Part shown: in pieces, positions 1-9,668 of the stretch
Layout of the letters: the number at the start of each line of letters is the position of its first letter
How positions within the stretch are numbered: the first letter of the stretch is position 1
NCBI RefSeq assembly: GCF_000559085.1
Contig: NZ_JALN02000001.1
Location: 4,712,001-4,776,000, forward strand
Length of the DNA stretch: 64,000 bases
Direction: 5' to 3'
Source: Mycolicibacterium aromaticivorans JS19b1 = JCM 16368
GTDB lineage: Bacteria > Actinomycetota > Actinomycetes > Mycobacteriales > Mycobacteriaceae
Position numbers and translations under genes: made by a program
The notes under the pieces: model-generated
Databases searched by the model: none
The model's input: the letters and a program-made list of their open reading frames with translations, nothing else
What the model was told of the DNA's origin: nothing

Positions 1-1
1 G

Positions 2-637
2 TTCGCCGAATACCCGGGCTCGGCGATGCACACCCACATGAGCCTGTTCGAGGGTGAGACGAACGCCTTCCACAGTCCCGAAGATCCGCTGCAGCTCTCC
101 GACGTCGCGAAGTCGTTCATCGCAGGGATCCTCGAGCACGCCAGCGAGATCAGCGCGATCACCAACCAGTGGGTCAACTCCTACAAACGGCTGGTGCACG
201 GTGGTGAGGCGCCGACCGCGGCGTCGTGGGGCGCGTCCAACCGTTCCGCGCTGGTGCGGGTGCCGATGTACACCCCGAGCAAGGCGTCCTCGCGTCGCAT
301 CGAGGTACGCAGCCCCGACTCCGCCTGCAATCCGTATTTGGCGTTCGCGGTGCTGCTGGCAGCCGGGCTGCGCGGTATCGAGAAGAACTACGTCCTGGGG
401 CCTCAGGCCGAGGACAACGTGTGGACGCTGACCCCGGAGGAACGCCGCGCGATGGGCTATCGCGAGCTGCCGTCCAGCCTGGGTATCGCCCTGCAGGAGA
501 TGGAGAGCTCCGAGCTGGTCGCCGAGGCGTTGGGCGAGCACGTCTTCGACTACTTCTTGCGCAACAAGCGCGCGGAGTGGGAGGAGTACCGCAGCAACGT
601 CACGCCGTACGAGCTGAAGGCGTACCTGTCCCTGTAG
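2..637 (+). CDS. glnA2: Glutamine synthetase GlnA2, C-terminal part (5' truncated by window edge)
   Basis: This is the last 211 residues of a type I glutamine synthetase, which makes glutamine from glutamate, ammonia and ATP in the cytosol. The frame is open from base 2 and enters at a GS catalytic-domain stretch ([12 protein letters not shown]), followed by [10 protein letters not shown] and a substrate-site Arg region ([13 protein letters not shown]). The place of the adenylylation loop reads NVWTLTPEE, with no Tyr where GlnA1 has DLYELPPEE. This is typical of GlnA2 paralogues, which GlnE is not expected to modify. glnE follows 43 bases downstream on the same strand, as in M. tuberculosis (Rv2222c-Rv2221c). 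The start lies outside the window. Confidence 0.93.
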   Translation, partial: FAEYPGSAMHTHMSLFEGETNAFHSPEDPLQLSDVAKSFIAGILEHASEISAITNQWVNSYKRLVHGGEAPTAASWGASNRSALVRVPMYTPSKASSRRIEVRSPDSACNPYLAFAVLLAAGLRGIEKNYVLGPQAEDNVWTLTPEERRAMGYRELPSSLGIALQEMESSELVAEALGEHVFDYFLRNKRAEWEEYRSNVTPYELKAYLSL

Positions 638-680
638 GGGAGAGCGTCGCGACGCCGGGAATCGCTGTTGCGATACCGTC

Positions 681-3659
681 GTGCACGTGGCCAAACCAGC
701 GACGCAGCGCCCGCGCGTACCCCGTGTGGGTCGGCTCGGTCTGGTCGAGCCATCCGCCGCCGCCGACCTGGCCAGGTTGGGCTGGGACACCGACGACCAT
801 GTCGAGTTGTTGTGGTCACTGTCGCGTGCACCCGACTCCGACTCCGCCTTGCAGACGATGGTCCGGCTGGCCGATGCGCTGGATGACGACTGGCCACAGC
901 TCAATTCCGCGCTGCTGAAGGATCGCGGTCTGCGTGGCCGGTTGTTCGCGGTGATCGGCTCATCGCTGGCCTTGGGTGATCACCTGGTGGCCAACCCCGA
1001 TTCGTGGCATCTGCTCTCCGGTGACGTCACGCTGCCCGATCCCGCCGAGTTGCGGCGGCTGTTCGATGACTGCATCGCCGAATTCGGCACGGAGCCAATG
1101 ACGGTCATGCCGGCGCTGCGCGTTCTCTACCGGGATCGGTTGCTGGTCCTGGCCGCCCTCGATACGGCCTCCACGGTGGAGAACGAGCCGGTGCCGGCGT
1201 TCTCCACGATCGGTGAACATCTCGCCGACATCGCCGACGCCGCCATGGGTGCGGCGTTGAAGGTGGCGAGCGCGACGGTGTGCAAGGAAGGCGCTGAGCC
1301 ACCGCGGCTCGCGGTCATCGCGATGGGCAAATGCGGTGCGCGCGAACTGAACTACGTCAGCGACGTCGACGTCATCTTCGTCGGTGAGTACGCCGATTCG
1401 GTGAGCACTCGGGTCGCCGGGGAGATGATCCGGCTGGCGTCGGACACCTTCTTCGAGGTCGACGCCGGCCTGCGTCCGGAAGGCAAGCAGGGCGCCCTGG
1501 TGCGGACCCTCGAGTCGCACCTCGCCTACTACCAGCGATGGGCCAAGACGTGGGAGTTCCAGGCACTGCTCAAAGCCCGCCCGGCGGTCGGGGACGCCGA
1601 GCTGGGGAAGCAGTACATGGCGGCGATCATGCCGATGGTGTGGAGCGCCTGCGAACGTGAGGATTTCGTACCCGAGGTGCAGGCCATGCGCCGGCGGGTG
1701 GAGGCGCTGGTGCCTGCGGATCTCCGCGACCGCGAGATCAAGCTCGGGACGGGCGGGCTGCGCGACGTCGAATTCGCGGTCCAGCTCTTGCAATTGGTGC
1801 ACGGGCGCACCGACGAGTCGCTGCACGTCTCCTCGACGGTTCCTGCGCTGGCGGCACTGGCGGCCGGAGGCTATGTCGGGCGCGACGATGCGGCCAACTT
1901 GACCGCATCGTACGAATTCCTGCGGCTGCTGGAGCATCGGCTGCAATTGCAGCGCCTGAAGCGAACTCACACGTTGCCGCCGCCGGACGACGAGGAGTCG
2001 CTGCGCTGGCTGGCCCGAGCGGCGCACATCCGGCCCGACGGCACCCACGATTCGCTGGGCGTGCTGCGGGCGGAGCTCAAGCGCCAGAACGTGCGGGTGT
2101 CGCGGTTGCACGCCAAGCTGTTCTATCAGCCGTTGCTGGAATCGGTCGGTCCATCGGTGGAAGGCCTTGCCGCAGGCTTGAGCCCGGAGGCCGCCGAACG
2201 GCAACTGGCCGCGCTGGGGTACGAGGGCCCGCAGTCCGCATTGACCCACCTGAGTGCGCTGGTCAACCAGAGTGGCCGCCGCGGCCGGGTGCAGTCGGTG
2301 CTGTTGCCGCGGCTGCTGGACTGGCTGTCGGACACGCCCGATCCGGACCGTGGGCTGCTGGCCTATCGGCGGATCAGCGAGGCAATGGCCGAACAACGTT
2401 GGTATCTGGCCACTTTGCGCGACGAAAGCGCGGTGGCCAAACGCTTGATGCGGGTGCTGGGAACGTCGGCCTACGTGCCAGATCTGCTGATGCGTGCGCC
2501 GGAGGTCATCCAGCAGTACGCCGACGGTCCGTCGGGTCCCAAGCTGCTCGACGTCGATCCCGAGGTTGTCGGCCGGGCGTTGGTCGCATCCAGTGGCCGC
2601 CATGTCGATCCGATGCGGGCCATCGCGGCGGCACGCACCCTGCGGCGCCGGGAGCTGGCGCGGGTGGCCTCGGCGGATCTACTCGGCATGCTCGAAGTCC
2701 GCGACGTCTGTGCGGCGTTGACCTCGGTCTGGGTGGCGGTGCTGCAGTCGGCGCTCGAGGCGGTGGTGCGGGCGAACACCCGCGACGGCGGCGAGGCGCC
2801 GGCCAAGATCGCGGTCATCGGGATGGGCAGGCTCGGGGGCAGGGAGCTGGGTTACGGGTCGGACGCCGACGTGATGTTCGTCTGCGAGCCCGGTCCCGGC
2901 GTCGAGGAGTCCCGTGCCCTCAAATGGTCGGTGCTGATCGCCGAACAGGTGCGCGCACTGCTCGGAACGCCCAGCGCCGACCCGCCTTTGGAAGTCGACA
3001 CCAACCTCCGGCCGGAAGGGCGTCAGGGCCCGCTGGTGCGCACCCTGTCCTCGTACGAGGCTTACTACGCGCAATGGGCGCAGCCGTGGGAAGTGCAGGC
3101 GCTGCTGCGTGCGCATCCGGTAGCCGGTGATCAGGATCTGGGACTGCGTTTCGTGTTGATGGCAGACAAGACGCGCTACCCGGCTGGCGGAGTATCGGCC
3201 GAAGCGGTGCACGAGATTCGGAGGGTCAAGGCGCGGGTGGACGCCGAACGACTGCCGCGCGGCGCCGACCCCAATACCCACACCAAGCTCGGCCGCGGTG
3301 GCCTTGCCGATGTCGAGTGGACCGTGCAGCTTCTGCAGCTGCGCCACGCCCACGAGGTGCCGTCGCTGCACAACACCTCGACGCTGGAGACGCTGGACGC
3401 CATCGGCGCCGCCGAACTGCTGGGCGAGGACGACGTCGACCTGTTACGGCAGGCCTGGCTGACGGCGACCGCAGCCCGCAACGCGCTCGTTCTGGTCCGC
3501 GGCAAGCCGACCGACCAGCTGCCCGGGCCCGGGCGGCAGCTCAACGCCGTCGCGGTGGCCGCGGGCTGGCACAACGACGACGGCGGAGAGTTCTTGGACA
3601 ACTACCTGCGGGTGACACGGCGGGCAAAAGCCGTGGTGCTCAGGGTCTTCGGAAGTTAA
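681..3659 (+). CDS. glnE: Bifunctional glutamine synthetase adenylyltransferase / adenylyl-removing enzyme
   Basis: GlnE adds AMP to, and removes it from, the regulatory Tyr of GlnA1 according to nitrogen status. The 992-residue length fits the family. Two nucleotidyltransferase domains are visible, each with the G-x-x-G-x-x-E-L-x-x-x-S-D-x-D signature: [20 protein letters not shown] near residue 215 and [20 protein letters not shown] near residue 715. Each is followed by a conserved LRPEG and a helical GlnD/PII-uridylyltransferase-like linker. The start is a GTG; a second GTG two codons later (687) is equally possible. The target glnA1 lies about 7.5 kb downstream because an accessory block separates the two. 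Confidence 0.96.
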   Translation: MHVAKPATQRPRVPRVGRLGLVEPSAAADLARLGWDTDDHVELLWSLSRAPDSDSALQTMVRLADALDDDWPQLNSALLKDRGLRGRLFAVIGSSLALGDHLVANPDSWHLLSGDVTLPDPAELRRLFDDCIAEFGTEPMTVMPALRVLYRDRLLVLAALDTASTVENEPVPAFSTIGEHLADIADAAMGAALKVASATVCKEGAEPPRLAVIAMGKCGARELNYVSDVDVIFVGEYADSVSTRVAGEMIRLASDTFFEVDAGLRPEGKQGALVRTLESHLAYYQRWAKTWEFQALLKARPAVGDAELGKQYMAAIMPMVWSACEREDFVPEVQAMRRRVEALVPADLRDREIKLGTGGLRDVEFAVQLLQLVHGRTDESLHVSSTVPALAALAAGGYVGRDDAANLTASYEFLRLLEHRLQLQRLKRTHTLPPPDDEESLRWLARAAHIRPDGTHDSLGVLRAELKRQNVRVSRLHAKLFYQPLLESVGPSVEGLAAGLSPEAAERQLAALGYEGPQSALTHLSALVNQSGRRGRVQSVLLPRLLDWLSDTPDPDRGLLAYRRISEAMAEQRWYLATLRDESAVAKRLMRVLGTSAYVPDLLMRAPEVIQQYADGPSGPKLLDVDPEVVGRALVASSGRHVDPMRAIAAARTLRRRELARVASADLLGMLEVRDVCAALTSVWVAVLQSALEAVVRANTRDGGEAPAKIAVIGMGRLGGRELGYGSDADVMFVCEPGPGVEESRALKWSVLIAEQVRALLGTPSADPPLEVDTNLRPEGRQGPLVRTLSSYEAYYAQWAQPWEVQALLRAHPVAGDQDLGLRFVLMADKTRYPAGGVSAEAVHEIRRVKARVDAERLPRGADPNTHTKLGRGGLADVEWTVQLLQLRHAHEVPSLHNTSTLETLDAIGAAELLGEDDVDLLRQAWLTATAARNALVLVRGKPTDQLPGPGRQLNAVAVAAGWHNDDGGEFLDNYLRVTRRAKAVVLRVFGS

Positions 3660-3668
3660 GGGTCGGGG

Positions 3669-4295
3669 ATGGATTTTGAATATGGCGTCATCAGCGCCGA
3701 CGAGCACGACCGGGTGAAGGCGTTGCACGAACCGCTCGCGGAGGCGCTGCGCAGGCTCATCGATGCCAGCCTGCACAGCGGGGCCGACGCCGAGACCATT
3801 GCGCAGGCGCGGCAGACCATCGACGAGGTGAGCGAGACACTCGAACGCACCCCGACCGACCGGCCTCGGATACTGCGTCACGAGGAGTCCGGTCTTCCGG
3901 TGGTGTGGCGCAATCCTGCTGTAGGCCGGCACAATCCGCTCGCTCCGCCGATGATCACCCACCACGAGGACGGCCGGTGCTGGACCGAGTTCACGCTCGG
4001 GCCGGTGTATGAGGGACCACCCGGGTTGGTGCACGGCGGCATTTGCGCGCTGCTGCTCGACCAGCTCTTGGGCGAGGCGGCCACCAGCCAGCTCAGCAAG
4101 CCGAAGTTCACCGGCACGATCACGCTGAGATACCTGCGGGGAACACCGCTGGGACCGCTGCGCGGCGAGGCGTGGCTCGAACGAACCGAAGGCTATAAGA
4201 CCTACGCGCGCGGATTCCTCAGCGACGCAGAAGGACCGACCGTAGAAGCAGAAGGAGTCTTCATCATGCCGGCGTGGGCGAGGGATGCACAGTGA
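3669..4295 (+). CDS. PaaI/THEM4-like hotdog-fold thioesterase
   Basis: This is a 208-residue protein with an extra N-terminal helical part (about residues 1-80) and a C-terminal hotdog domain. The hotdog helix reads GPPGLVHGGICALLLDQLLG; the HGG and following Asp match PaaI-family acyl-CoA thioesterases. The expected reaction is hydrolysis of an acyl-CoA, with unknown substrate. The ATG is 9 bases after the glnE stop, so it may be co-transcribed with glnE. Its TGA overlaps the GTG of the next gene (GTGA), which implies translational coupling with the luciferase-like oxidoreductase. The fold is clear; the physiological role is inference. Confidence 0.8.
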   Translation: MDFEYGVISADEHDRVKALHEPLAEALRRLIDASLHSGADAETIAQARQTIDEVSETLERTPTDRPRILRHEESGLPVVWRNPAVGRHNPLAPPMITHHEDGRCWTEFTLGPVYEGPPGLVHGGICALLLDQLLGEAATSQLSKPKFTGTITLRYLRGTPLGPLRGEAWLERTEGYKTYARGFLSDAEGPTVEAEGVFIMPAWARDAQ

Positions 4296-5152
4296 AATTC
4301 TATGTGAGCGTTGCGTTTCTGGAGACCCGTGAGATCGTCGAGATCGCGAAGGCCGCCGATGACCTGGGCTATGAGGGCCTCGGCATTCCCGACCATGTGG
4401 TGAACCTGGAAACGCTGTCGACCCCGTACCCGTACACGAAGAACGGCGAGCGGCGCTGGCAGCCGTTCACCGACTGGCCCGACCCGTGGGTGCTGGTCGG
4501 TGCGCTGGCACAGGCCACGCAACAGATCAGATTCGTGACCACGGTGTACATCCCGGGGATGCGGGATCCGTATTCGGCGGCGAAATCCATTGGTACTGCG
4601 GCTTATCTGGCCGACGGCAGGGTGGAGCTCGGTATCGGCGTCGGCTGGTGCGAAGAAGAGTTCACCCTGATGGGTCAGCAGTTCGCCAAGCGCGGCAAGC
4701 GGACCGACGAGATGATCGAGCTGATGCGTGCGTTGTGGCAGCCGGGCTGGACCGAGTTCGACGGCGAGTTCTACAAGACTCCGAGACTGGAGATGATGCC
4801 GACGCCGCCGCACATCCCGATCTACAGCGGCGGATTGTCCGACATCGCGCTGCGCCGGGCTGCCCGCCTCGACGGTTGGATCGGTGACCTGATCAGCCTG
4901 GACCAGGCGATCCTGCGGGTCGACAAACTGCGCGAGTTGCGTGCCGAAAAAGGGCTCGGCATGGACGGTTACGAGATCCTGACCCCGCTGACCGATGCGT
5001 TCACGATTCCGCACTACGAGCGCGCCGCGGCGGCGGGCATCACCGGCATCGTGACGATGCCGTGGATGTTTTACTCCGGCCCTGACGCCTCGACCGCCGA
5101 CAAGATCGATGGGATGCGCCGGTTCCGTAAGGATTTGGCACTGGACGCCTAG
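4292..5152 (+). CDS. LLM-class (luciferase-like) F420-dependent oxidoreductase
   Basis: This 286-residue TIM-barrel protein belongs to the bacterial luciferase-like family. In mycobacteria such proteins usually use F420 and sometimes FMN. Recognisable parts are the N-terminal LGYEGLGIPDHV, the barrel segment GRVELGIGVGWCEEEF, the conserved R-x-x-E-x-I-E-L-M-R-A-L-W helix (KRTDEMIELMRALW) and HIPIYSGGLS. I chose the GTG at 4292, overlapping the thioesterase stop, because residues before it (from 4274) do not look like family sequence. The substrate is unknown. Pairing with a thioesterase suggests action on an acyl or lipid substrate, which is a guess. Confidence 0.85.
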   Translation: MKFYVSVAFLETREIVEIAKAADDLGYEGLGIPDHVVNLETLSTPYPYTKNGERRWQPFTDWPDPWVLVGALAQATQQIRFVTTVYIPGMRDPYSAAKSIGTAAYLADGRVELGIGVGWCEEEFTLMGQQFAKRGKRTDEMIELMRALWQPGWTEFDGEFYKTPRLEMMPTPPHIPIYSGGLSDIALRRAARLDGWIGDLISLDQAILRVDKLRELRAEKGLGMDGYEILTPLTDAFTIPHYERAAAAGITGIVTMPWMFYSGPDASTADKIDGMRRFRKDLALDA

Positions 5153-5178
5153 CGTCGGTGTAGGTGGCGGGCCTGCTG

Positions 5179-5475
5179 TCAGCTCGCGCCGTCCGGGTCC
5201 TTCGGCTCATGCAGCACCGCCAGGATCTCGCCGACGCGATGGCCGCGTTCGACGGGATGCCTCAGTGGACGATCCGCGCGGATGCGGTAGTAGTTCCGCC
5301 GGCCTTCGCGTAGCCGGTCCAGGTAACCGGCCTCGACCAGATCGCTGACGATGCGCTGTGCGGCGCGTTCGGTCACGCCGACGCGTTCGGCGACGTCCCG
5401 TAGGCGGATCCCGGGGTCGCGGGCGATGCACAGCAGAGTGTGAGCGTGGTTGGTCAAGAACGTCCACTCCGCCAT
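5179..5475 (-). CDS. MarR/ArsR-type winged-helix transcriptional regulator
   Basis: This 98-residue protein is almost entirely one winged-helix domain: HTLLCIARDPGIRLRDVAER, then VGVTERAAQRIVSDLVEAG as the recognition helix region, then a YLDRLREGRRNYYRI wing. It has no obvious ligand domain or metal-binding Cys cluster. It is divergent from dabB, and 138 bases separate the two ATGs, so it is the natural candidate to control the dab operon. Its own -10 (TAGAAT, 5482-5487) lies 6 bases from the ATG, implying a leaderless mRNA. Target and signal are inference. Confidence 0.8.
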   Translation of the reverse strand: MAEWTFLTNHAHTLLCIARDPGIRLRDVAERVGVTERAAQRIVSDLVEAGYLDRLREGRRNYYRIRADRPLRHPVERGHRVGEILAVLHEPKDPDGAS

Positions 5476-5481
5476 GCGCGA

Positions 5482-5487
5482 ATTCTA
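5482..5487 (-). promoter_or_regulatory. -10 element of the winged-helix regulator gene
   Basis: On the minus strand TAGAAT matches the mycobacterial TANNNT -10 consensus. It is followed by 6 bases (TCGCGC) and the ATG at 5475, so transcription would start at the start codon. No good -35 is seen. Confidence 0.5.
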
Positions 5488-5576
5488 GTTCGGCATTAAC
5501 AAGACCGGAAATCTCCCGCGCCTGTTAGGGGTGTGCCCCAACTCGACCCTGTCTGACGACGCACGTTTCGCGAAGC

Positions 5577-5606
5577 TTGACACACGTATTCTAATACACG
5601 TAATTT
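5577..5606 (+). promoter_or_regulatory. dabB promoter: TTGACA - 18 bp - TAATTT
   Basis: A perfect -35 hexamer TTGACA (5577-5582) is followed by an 18-base spacer and TAATTT (5601-5606), which fits TANNNT. The expected transcription start falls at 5613-5614, on the A of the dabB ATG, so the mRNA is probably leaderless. The region is clearly AT-richer than its surroundings. Confidence 0.65.
5586..5597 (+). promoter_or_regulatory. Palindrome GTATT-CT-AATAC in the dabB promoter spacer
   Basis: A perfect 5-bp inverted repeat with a 2-base centre lies between the -35 and -10 of dabB, where a bound repressor would block polymerase. It is a candidate operator for the divergent winged-helix protein. 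It is short, so chance occurrence is possible. Confidence 0.4.
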
Positions 5607-5613
5607 GTGTCGC

Positions 5614-7107
5614 ATGTTGGTCAACGTGAACGCGCTTCTTCCCGCAGTGACGGTGACACCTGGGCTGTTCGCACTGGTAGCGGCCCTGCTGGCCGGGCGG
5701 CGATACCGTTGGCTCGGGTACTCCGGGGCGTTTGTCGCCGGAACGGGCTTCCCCATCGCCTGCGTACTGGCCGTGTTCGCCGGTGTCGGGATGGGCATCG
5801 ACCGGGTCGCCGCGGTCCTGTTGCTCCTCGTCTTCGGCGTGAGCACCGTCGTCCAGGCGTTCGCGATCCGCTACCTCGCCGGCGATCCCCGGGCGGGCAG
5901 GTTCACCGCGGGGGCGTCCCTTCTCACATCCGCCTCGGCCGGGATGGTCACCGCGACGACGCTGCCCGGGCTCGCAGTGGGCTGGACCCTGGCCGGTGTC
6001 GCACTCTGTCTGCTGCTGGGGATGTACTGGCATCTGCCCGCCGCTCGGGACGGGGTTCGGCGGACCGCCATCGCGTTCCTCATCGGTGACCTGGCCCTGT
6101 GGGGCGTGGTCGTGATCGTCACCGCGCGGTGGGGTGTCTCGGACCTGCGTGCGCTTGCCGACGAGGCGCTCTCCGGGCCGCTGGTTCCTGTCGTCGGCTG
6201 CCTCGCGGTGGTCGCCGCCCTTTCCCGCTCCGCTCAGGTGCCCTTCCACAAGTGGCTGCCGGCCACCTTGGCGGCGCCGACTCCGGTCTCCGCCTTGCTG
6301 CATGCGGGTGTCGTCAACGCCGGCGGGATCCTCCTGCTTCGCCTCGCCCCGCTGGCCTCCGGCGATACGGCCCGCGCACTGACCATCGTGGCGGGTGCCA
6401 CCACGCTGGTGTACGGGGCGGTCATCATGCTGGTGAAACCCGATGTCAAAGGGGCGCTTGTGAATTCGACGATGGCACAGATGGGCTTCATGATCCTCAC
6501 CTGCGGACTGGGACTGTGGGCCGCGACGATCTTCCACCTGGTCGCCCACGGGTTCTACAAGGCGACCCTGTTCCTGTCGTCCGGATCCGGCGTCGCTCGG
6601 CGGCGCCGCGCGGCCTTCCATCCGCGCCCACCGGCGATGACCGCTCGACGGCGCCTGCTCAATGGAGCGCTCGCGACGGTCCTTCCGGGCGCCGCGCTCT
6701 ATGCGGCGACCATGGTCATCCCCATGTCAGCCGGCGGGCAGCACGCCGAGCAGGCGCTGCTGATCTTCGCCTGGGTCACCGGCGCCGCGGCGACGTGGGG
6801 TTGGCTGAGACACCTCAGAGGCCCGGCAGACCTTGTCATGGTCCTGGCTGTGCTGCCTCCCGTAGCCATCACCTACCTCGGACTGACCTCAGCCGCAACG
6901 CATTACCTGGCGCCCGCCCTGCCCACCGCGATGCCGTCGGCACTGTCCTGGCCCGTCCTCGCCGCCGTGGTGACCATCCTCGCGGCGGTGGCGGCGGTGC
7001 GCTGGTCCCCGGGAACGTCGCTGCACCGCGCGATATACGCCAGAGCACTCAGCGCCGGATACATCACCTCGCCACTGCTCGCCCCGTCGAGAGGAGCACG
7101 TTCGTGA
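5614..7107 (+). CDS. dabB: DabB-like proton-conducting membrane subunit (NuoL/ND5 family) of an inorganic carbon transporter
   Basis: This 497-residue polytopic membrane protein belongs to the proton-conducting transporter family shared with complex I NuoL and Mrp antiporters. Characteristic parts are the VPFHKWLPATLAAPTPVSALLHAG motif region (residues about 210-235) and HLVAHGFYKATLFL (about 310). It is not part of a complex I operon. dabA (DUF2309) follows with a GTGA overlap, which is the DAB arrangement: DabB conducts cations and DabA catalyses CO2 hydration, together trapping bicarbonate inside the cell. An in-frame TTG lies 9 bases upstream of the ATG, but the ATG fits the predicted transcription start. 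Confidence 0.85.
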   Translation: MLVNVNALLPAVTVTPGLFALVAALLAGRRYRWLGYSGAFVAGTGFPIACVLAVFAGVGMGIDRVAAVLLLLVFGVSTVVQAFAIRYLAGDPRAGRFTAGASLLTSASAGMVTATTLPGLAVGWTLAGVALCLLLGMYWHLPAARDGVRRTAIAFLIGDLALWGVVVIVTARWGVSDLRALADEALSGPLVPVVGCLAVVAALSRSAQVPFHKWLPATLAAPTPVSALLHAGVVNAGGILLLRLAPLASGDTARALTIVAGATTLVYGAVIMLVKPDVKGALVNSTMAQMGFMILTCGLGLWAATIFHLVAHGFYKATLFLSSGSGVARRRRAAFHPRPPAMTARRRLLNGALATVLPGAALYAATMVIPMSAGGQHAEQALLIFAWVTGAAATWGWLRHLRGPADLVMVLAVLPPVAITYLGLTSAATHYLAPALPTAMPSALSWPVLAAVVTILAAVAAVRWSPGTSLHRAIYARALSAGYITSPLLAPSRGARS

Positions 7108-9668
7108 CCGCCACGGAATCGACCACCATCGAGGGCCGCCGGGCCCGCCTCCGCAGTGATGTCGCACTCGCTGCCCGGGTGTTGCCCACTCACTACCCGC
7201 TGGAGACGTTCATCGCGGTGAACCCGCTCGCAGGGCTGGAGAACATGCCCTTCGACCAGGCGATCCGGCGCGCCGGCGACGTGTATGGCACGCCAGGTAT
7301 TTTGCGCATCAAGGACTTCCGCAAGATGCATGGTGCTGGTCGAGTCACAGACGCCGATCTCGATGCTGCGCTGAGTCGCCGCTATCCCAATCTTGCCGGC
7401 GCCGAGCCGCTGCGGTTCGGGGGGCGCGACCTGAGCCCACTCGAATTGATGAGAGCCGATCTGCTGCACGGCGTGGGCTGCCTCGAACCGGTGCGCCGCT
7501 ACCGGACCCGCTCCGAGGAACTCGCCCCGCAGCTCGCCGATACCGTCGACGCGCAGACGGCCAAGTGGTGCACGGCTTTCTTCGGTGCGGGTGCATGGCC
7601 GATGCCGGGCCGGGAGAGCGGTTTCTACTCGGCATGGCGGGCGCTGGCTCCCCGCGATCCTTCCCTGAAGCGCGCGGTGCGAGCACGGCTCCGCCGGACA
7701 TCTGAGCGTGCGGAAGACGCCGCGCTGACGGCACTGGAGGCGCTCGGGGTAGGTGACGACAGGCGCATTGCCTACCTGCAGGCGCATCTCTCCCGGCTGC
7801 CCGGGTGGGCAGCGCACATCCACTGGGGTAGCGGCAAGTCGGTGGGAATCGATCTCACTGACTACGCCGCCATGCGACTGGCATACGAGAGCGCGCTGCT
7901 CGCCGTCGATCACTCGGACCGCCCCGCAGATCGCCCGGTCGCGACACCGCCGTCGGCGCGGGAACGAGCCGACCACATCGCCACGGTCCTGGGACTCGTC
8001 GGAGTCAGTGACGACGAACTATCGGTGGCCGCACGGGTACTCGCGGCAATGCCGGTGACGGCGCGAGAGCCCCTCTGGCAGAGTGCCTTTGAGTCCCACT
8101 ATCGCGGCGGGCTGCTGCGCGCGCTTGACCGTGCCGCACGAGATCTGCACCGTGAGCACATCCACACCCAGGTGGTGACCTGCATCGACACCCGCTCCGA
8201 GGGGCTGCGACGTCACCTGGAGTCGCTGGGCGGATATCAAACGCTGGGATTCGCCGGGTTCTTCGCTGCCGCCATCCGTTTCACCGATCTGATGGGCGGA
8301 GTCGCCAGCGACCTGTGCCCTGTCCTCATCGCGCCCAGCCACGAGATCTCTGAGCTCGCATCTGCCGACGGCACGCACCAAGCGGAGCGCCGGATGTCGG
8401 GTGCGCGGCGCCTGGCGGGGGCCGAAGCGGCGTTCCACACCGCCAAAGAGGCTGTGGCAGCGCCCTTTACCCTTGCCGAAGCCGCCGGTTGGGCCGCCGC
8501 CCCGCTGGCCGCGGCGAAGACGCTGACGCCCGCGCTCAGCGGCGCGATCCGCCGGCATCTGCACACTCTGGCGGTGCCGGAAGCGGCGACGGTGCTCAGC
8601 GTGGACGCCATGCCGCTGGCCGAGCGGGTGCTGTTCGCCAACGTTGCGCTCGCCACGATGGGTTTGGTCGACGGCTTCGGCCGGCTGGTGGTGCTCTGCG
8701 CACACGGAAGCTCATCGGAGAACAACCCGTACCAGGCAGCGCTGGACTGCGGTGCGTGCGGGGGACAGGCGGGCGGACCCAATGCCCGGACCGCGGTGGC
8801 GATACTCAACGAAACCGAGGTGCGCCGGGAACTGCGCGGCATGGCAATCGACATCCCGGACCAAACCTGGTTCGTCGCGGCCCAACACGATACGACCAGG
8901 GACCGGATCCAGATCTTGGACCGCCACCTGATTCCGGCGACGCACCAGGAGGACGTCGCGCGATTGGATGTCGACCTGGCTCATGCGGGAGCCGCATTGG
9001 CAGCCGAACGCTGCGCGACACTTCCCGGTGCGCGCCGCGTACGCACACGGGCGCGGGCGGCCCGTCACGTCAGCACCAGATCGGTTGACTGGGCACAGGT
9101 TTACCCCGAATGGGGGCTGGCCGACAATGCCGCGTTCATCGTCGGTCCCCGTGATATGTCGGCCGGCCTCGACCTCCAACGGCGGACGTTCCTGCACTCC
9201 TACGACGCCGAGGTCGACGCGGACGGCAGTGCTCTGGAGACCATCATGACGGCCCCGCTCGTCGTCGCCCAGTGGATCAACTGCCAGTACTACTTCTCGG
9301 CCGTCGCGCCCGATGTGTTCGGGGCCGGCACCAAGACCGTCCACAACGTGGTCGGTAGCGCCGGCGTCATCAGTGGGCACAACGGTGATCTACGACTGGG
9401 ACTGCCCTGGCAATCCATTGCCGACGGCAGCAGGCTGCGGCACGAGCCGATGCGGCTGCTCGCGGTGATCCAGGCTCCGCTGTCACGGATCGACACCATC
9501 ATCGACCGCAACCCGATCCTGCAGCGGTTGTTCGGAAATGAGTGGGTCAGCCTTGCCGCCAGGCCGAGCGCGGAAGCTCCGTGGCAGCAGTGGACCCGCA
9601 CGGGATGGCGGCCTTGGTTCGAATCCTATTCCCTACCAACTGTTCTCGATGAAGAGAGGGTCTCATGA
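7104..9668 (+). CDS. dabA: DabA-like zinc subunit (UPF0753/DUF2309) of an inorganic carbon transporter
   Basis: This 854-residue protein of the UPF0753/DUF2309 family, related to beta-carbonic anhydrases, is the soluble partner of DabB. The zinc-site residues known from Halothiobacillus DabA (C351, D353, H524, C539) have counterparts here: C360 and D362 in TCIDTRSEG, H534 in CAHGSSSENNPY, and C549 in LDCGACGG. The 15-residue H-to-C spacing is identical. The GTG start overlaps the dabB stop. The frame stays open far upstream inside dabB, but that part is out-of-frame noise. The inferred role is energised, one-way conversion of CO2 to bicarbonate at the inner membrane face. Confidence 0.87.
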   Translation: MTATESTTIEGRRARLRSDVALAARVLPTHYPLETFIAVNPLAGLENMPFDQAIRRAGDVYGTPGILRIKDFRKMHGAGRVTDADLDAALSRRYPNLAGAEPLRFGGRDLSPLELMRADLLHGVGCLEPVRRYRTRSEELAPQLADTVDAQTAKWCTAFFGAGAWPMPGRESGFYSAWRALAPRDPSLKRAVRARLRRTSERAEDAALTALEALGVGDDRRIAYLQAHLSRLPGWAAHIHWGSGKSVGIDLTDYAAMRLAYESALLAVDHSDRPADRPVATPPSARERADHIATVLGLVGVSDDELSVAARVLAAMPVTAREPLWQSAFESHYRGGLLRALDRAARDLHREHIHTQVVTCIDTRSEGLRRHLESLGGYQTLGFAGFFAAAIRFTDLMGGVASDLCPVLIAPSHEISELASADGTHQAERRMSGARRLAGAEAAFHTAKEAVAAPFTLAEAAGWAAAPLAAAKTLTPALSGAIRRHLHTLAVPEAATVLSVDAMPLAERVLFANVALATMGLVDGFGRLVVLCAHGSSSENNPYQAALDCGACGGQAGGPNARTAVAILNETEVRRELRGMAIDIPDQTWFVAAQHDTTRDRIQILDRHLIPATHQEDVARLDVDLAHAGAALAAERCATLPGARRVRTRARAARHVSTRSVDWAQVYPEWGLADNAAFIVGPRDMSAGLDLQRRTFLHSYDAEVDADGSALETIMTAPLVVAQWINCQYYFSAVAPDVFGAGTKTVHNVVGSAGVISGHNGDLRLGLPWQSIADGSRLRHEPMRLLAVIQAPLSRIDTIIDRNPILQRLFGNEWVSLAARPSAEAPWQQWTRTGWRPWFESYSLPTVLDEERVS

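Noticed and set aside
960..2603. Long open frame on the minus strand inside glnE (547 codons)
   Set aside because: It mirrors the GC-rich codon pattern of glnE, has Arg/Gln/His-rich sequence with no recognisable domain and lies wholly inside a well-supported gene.
5614..7107. Annotation as an NADH dehydrogenase (complex I) subunit 5
   Set aside because: No other nuo genes are present, and the next gene is the DUF2309 partner diagnostic of DAB transporters.
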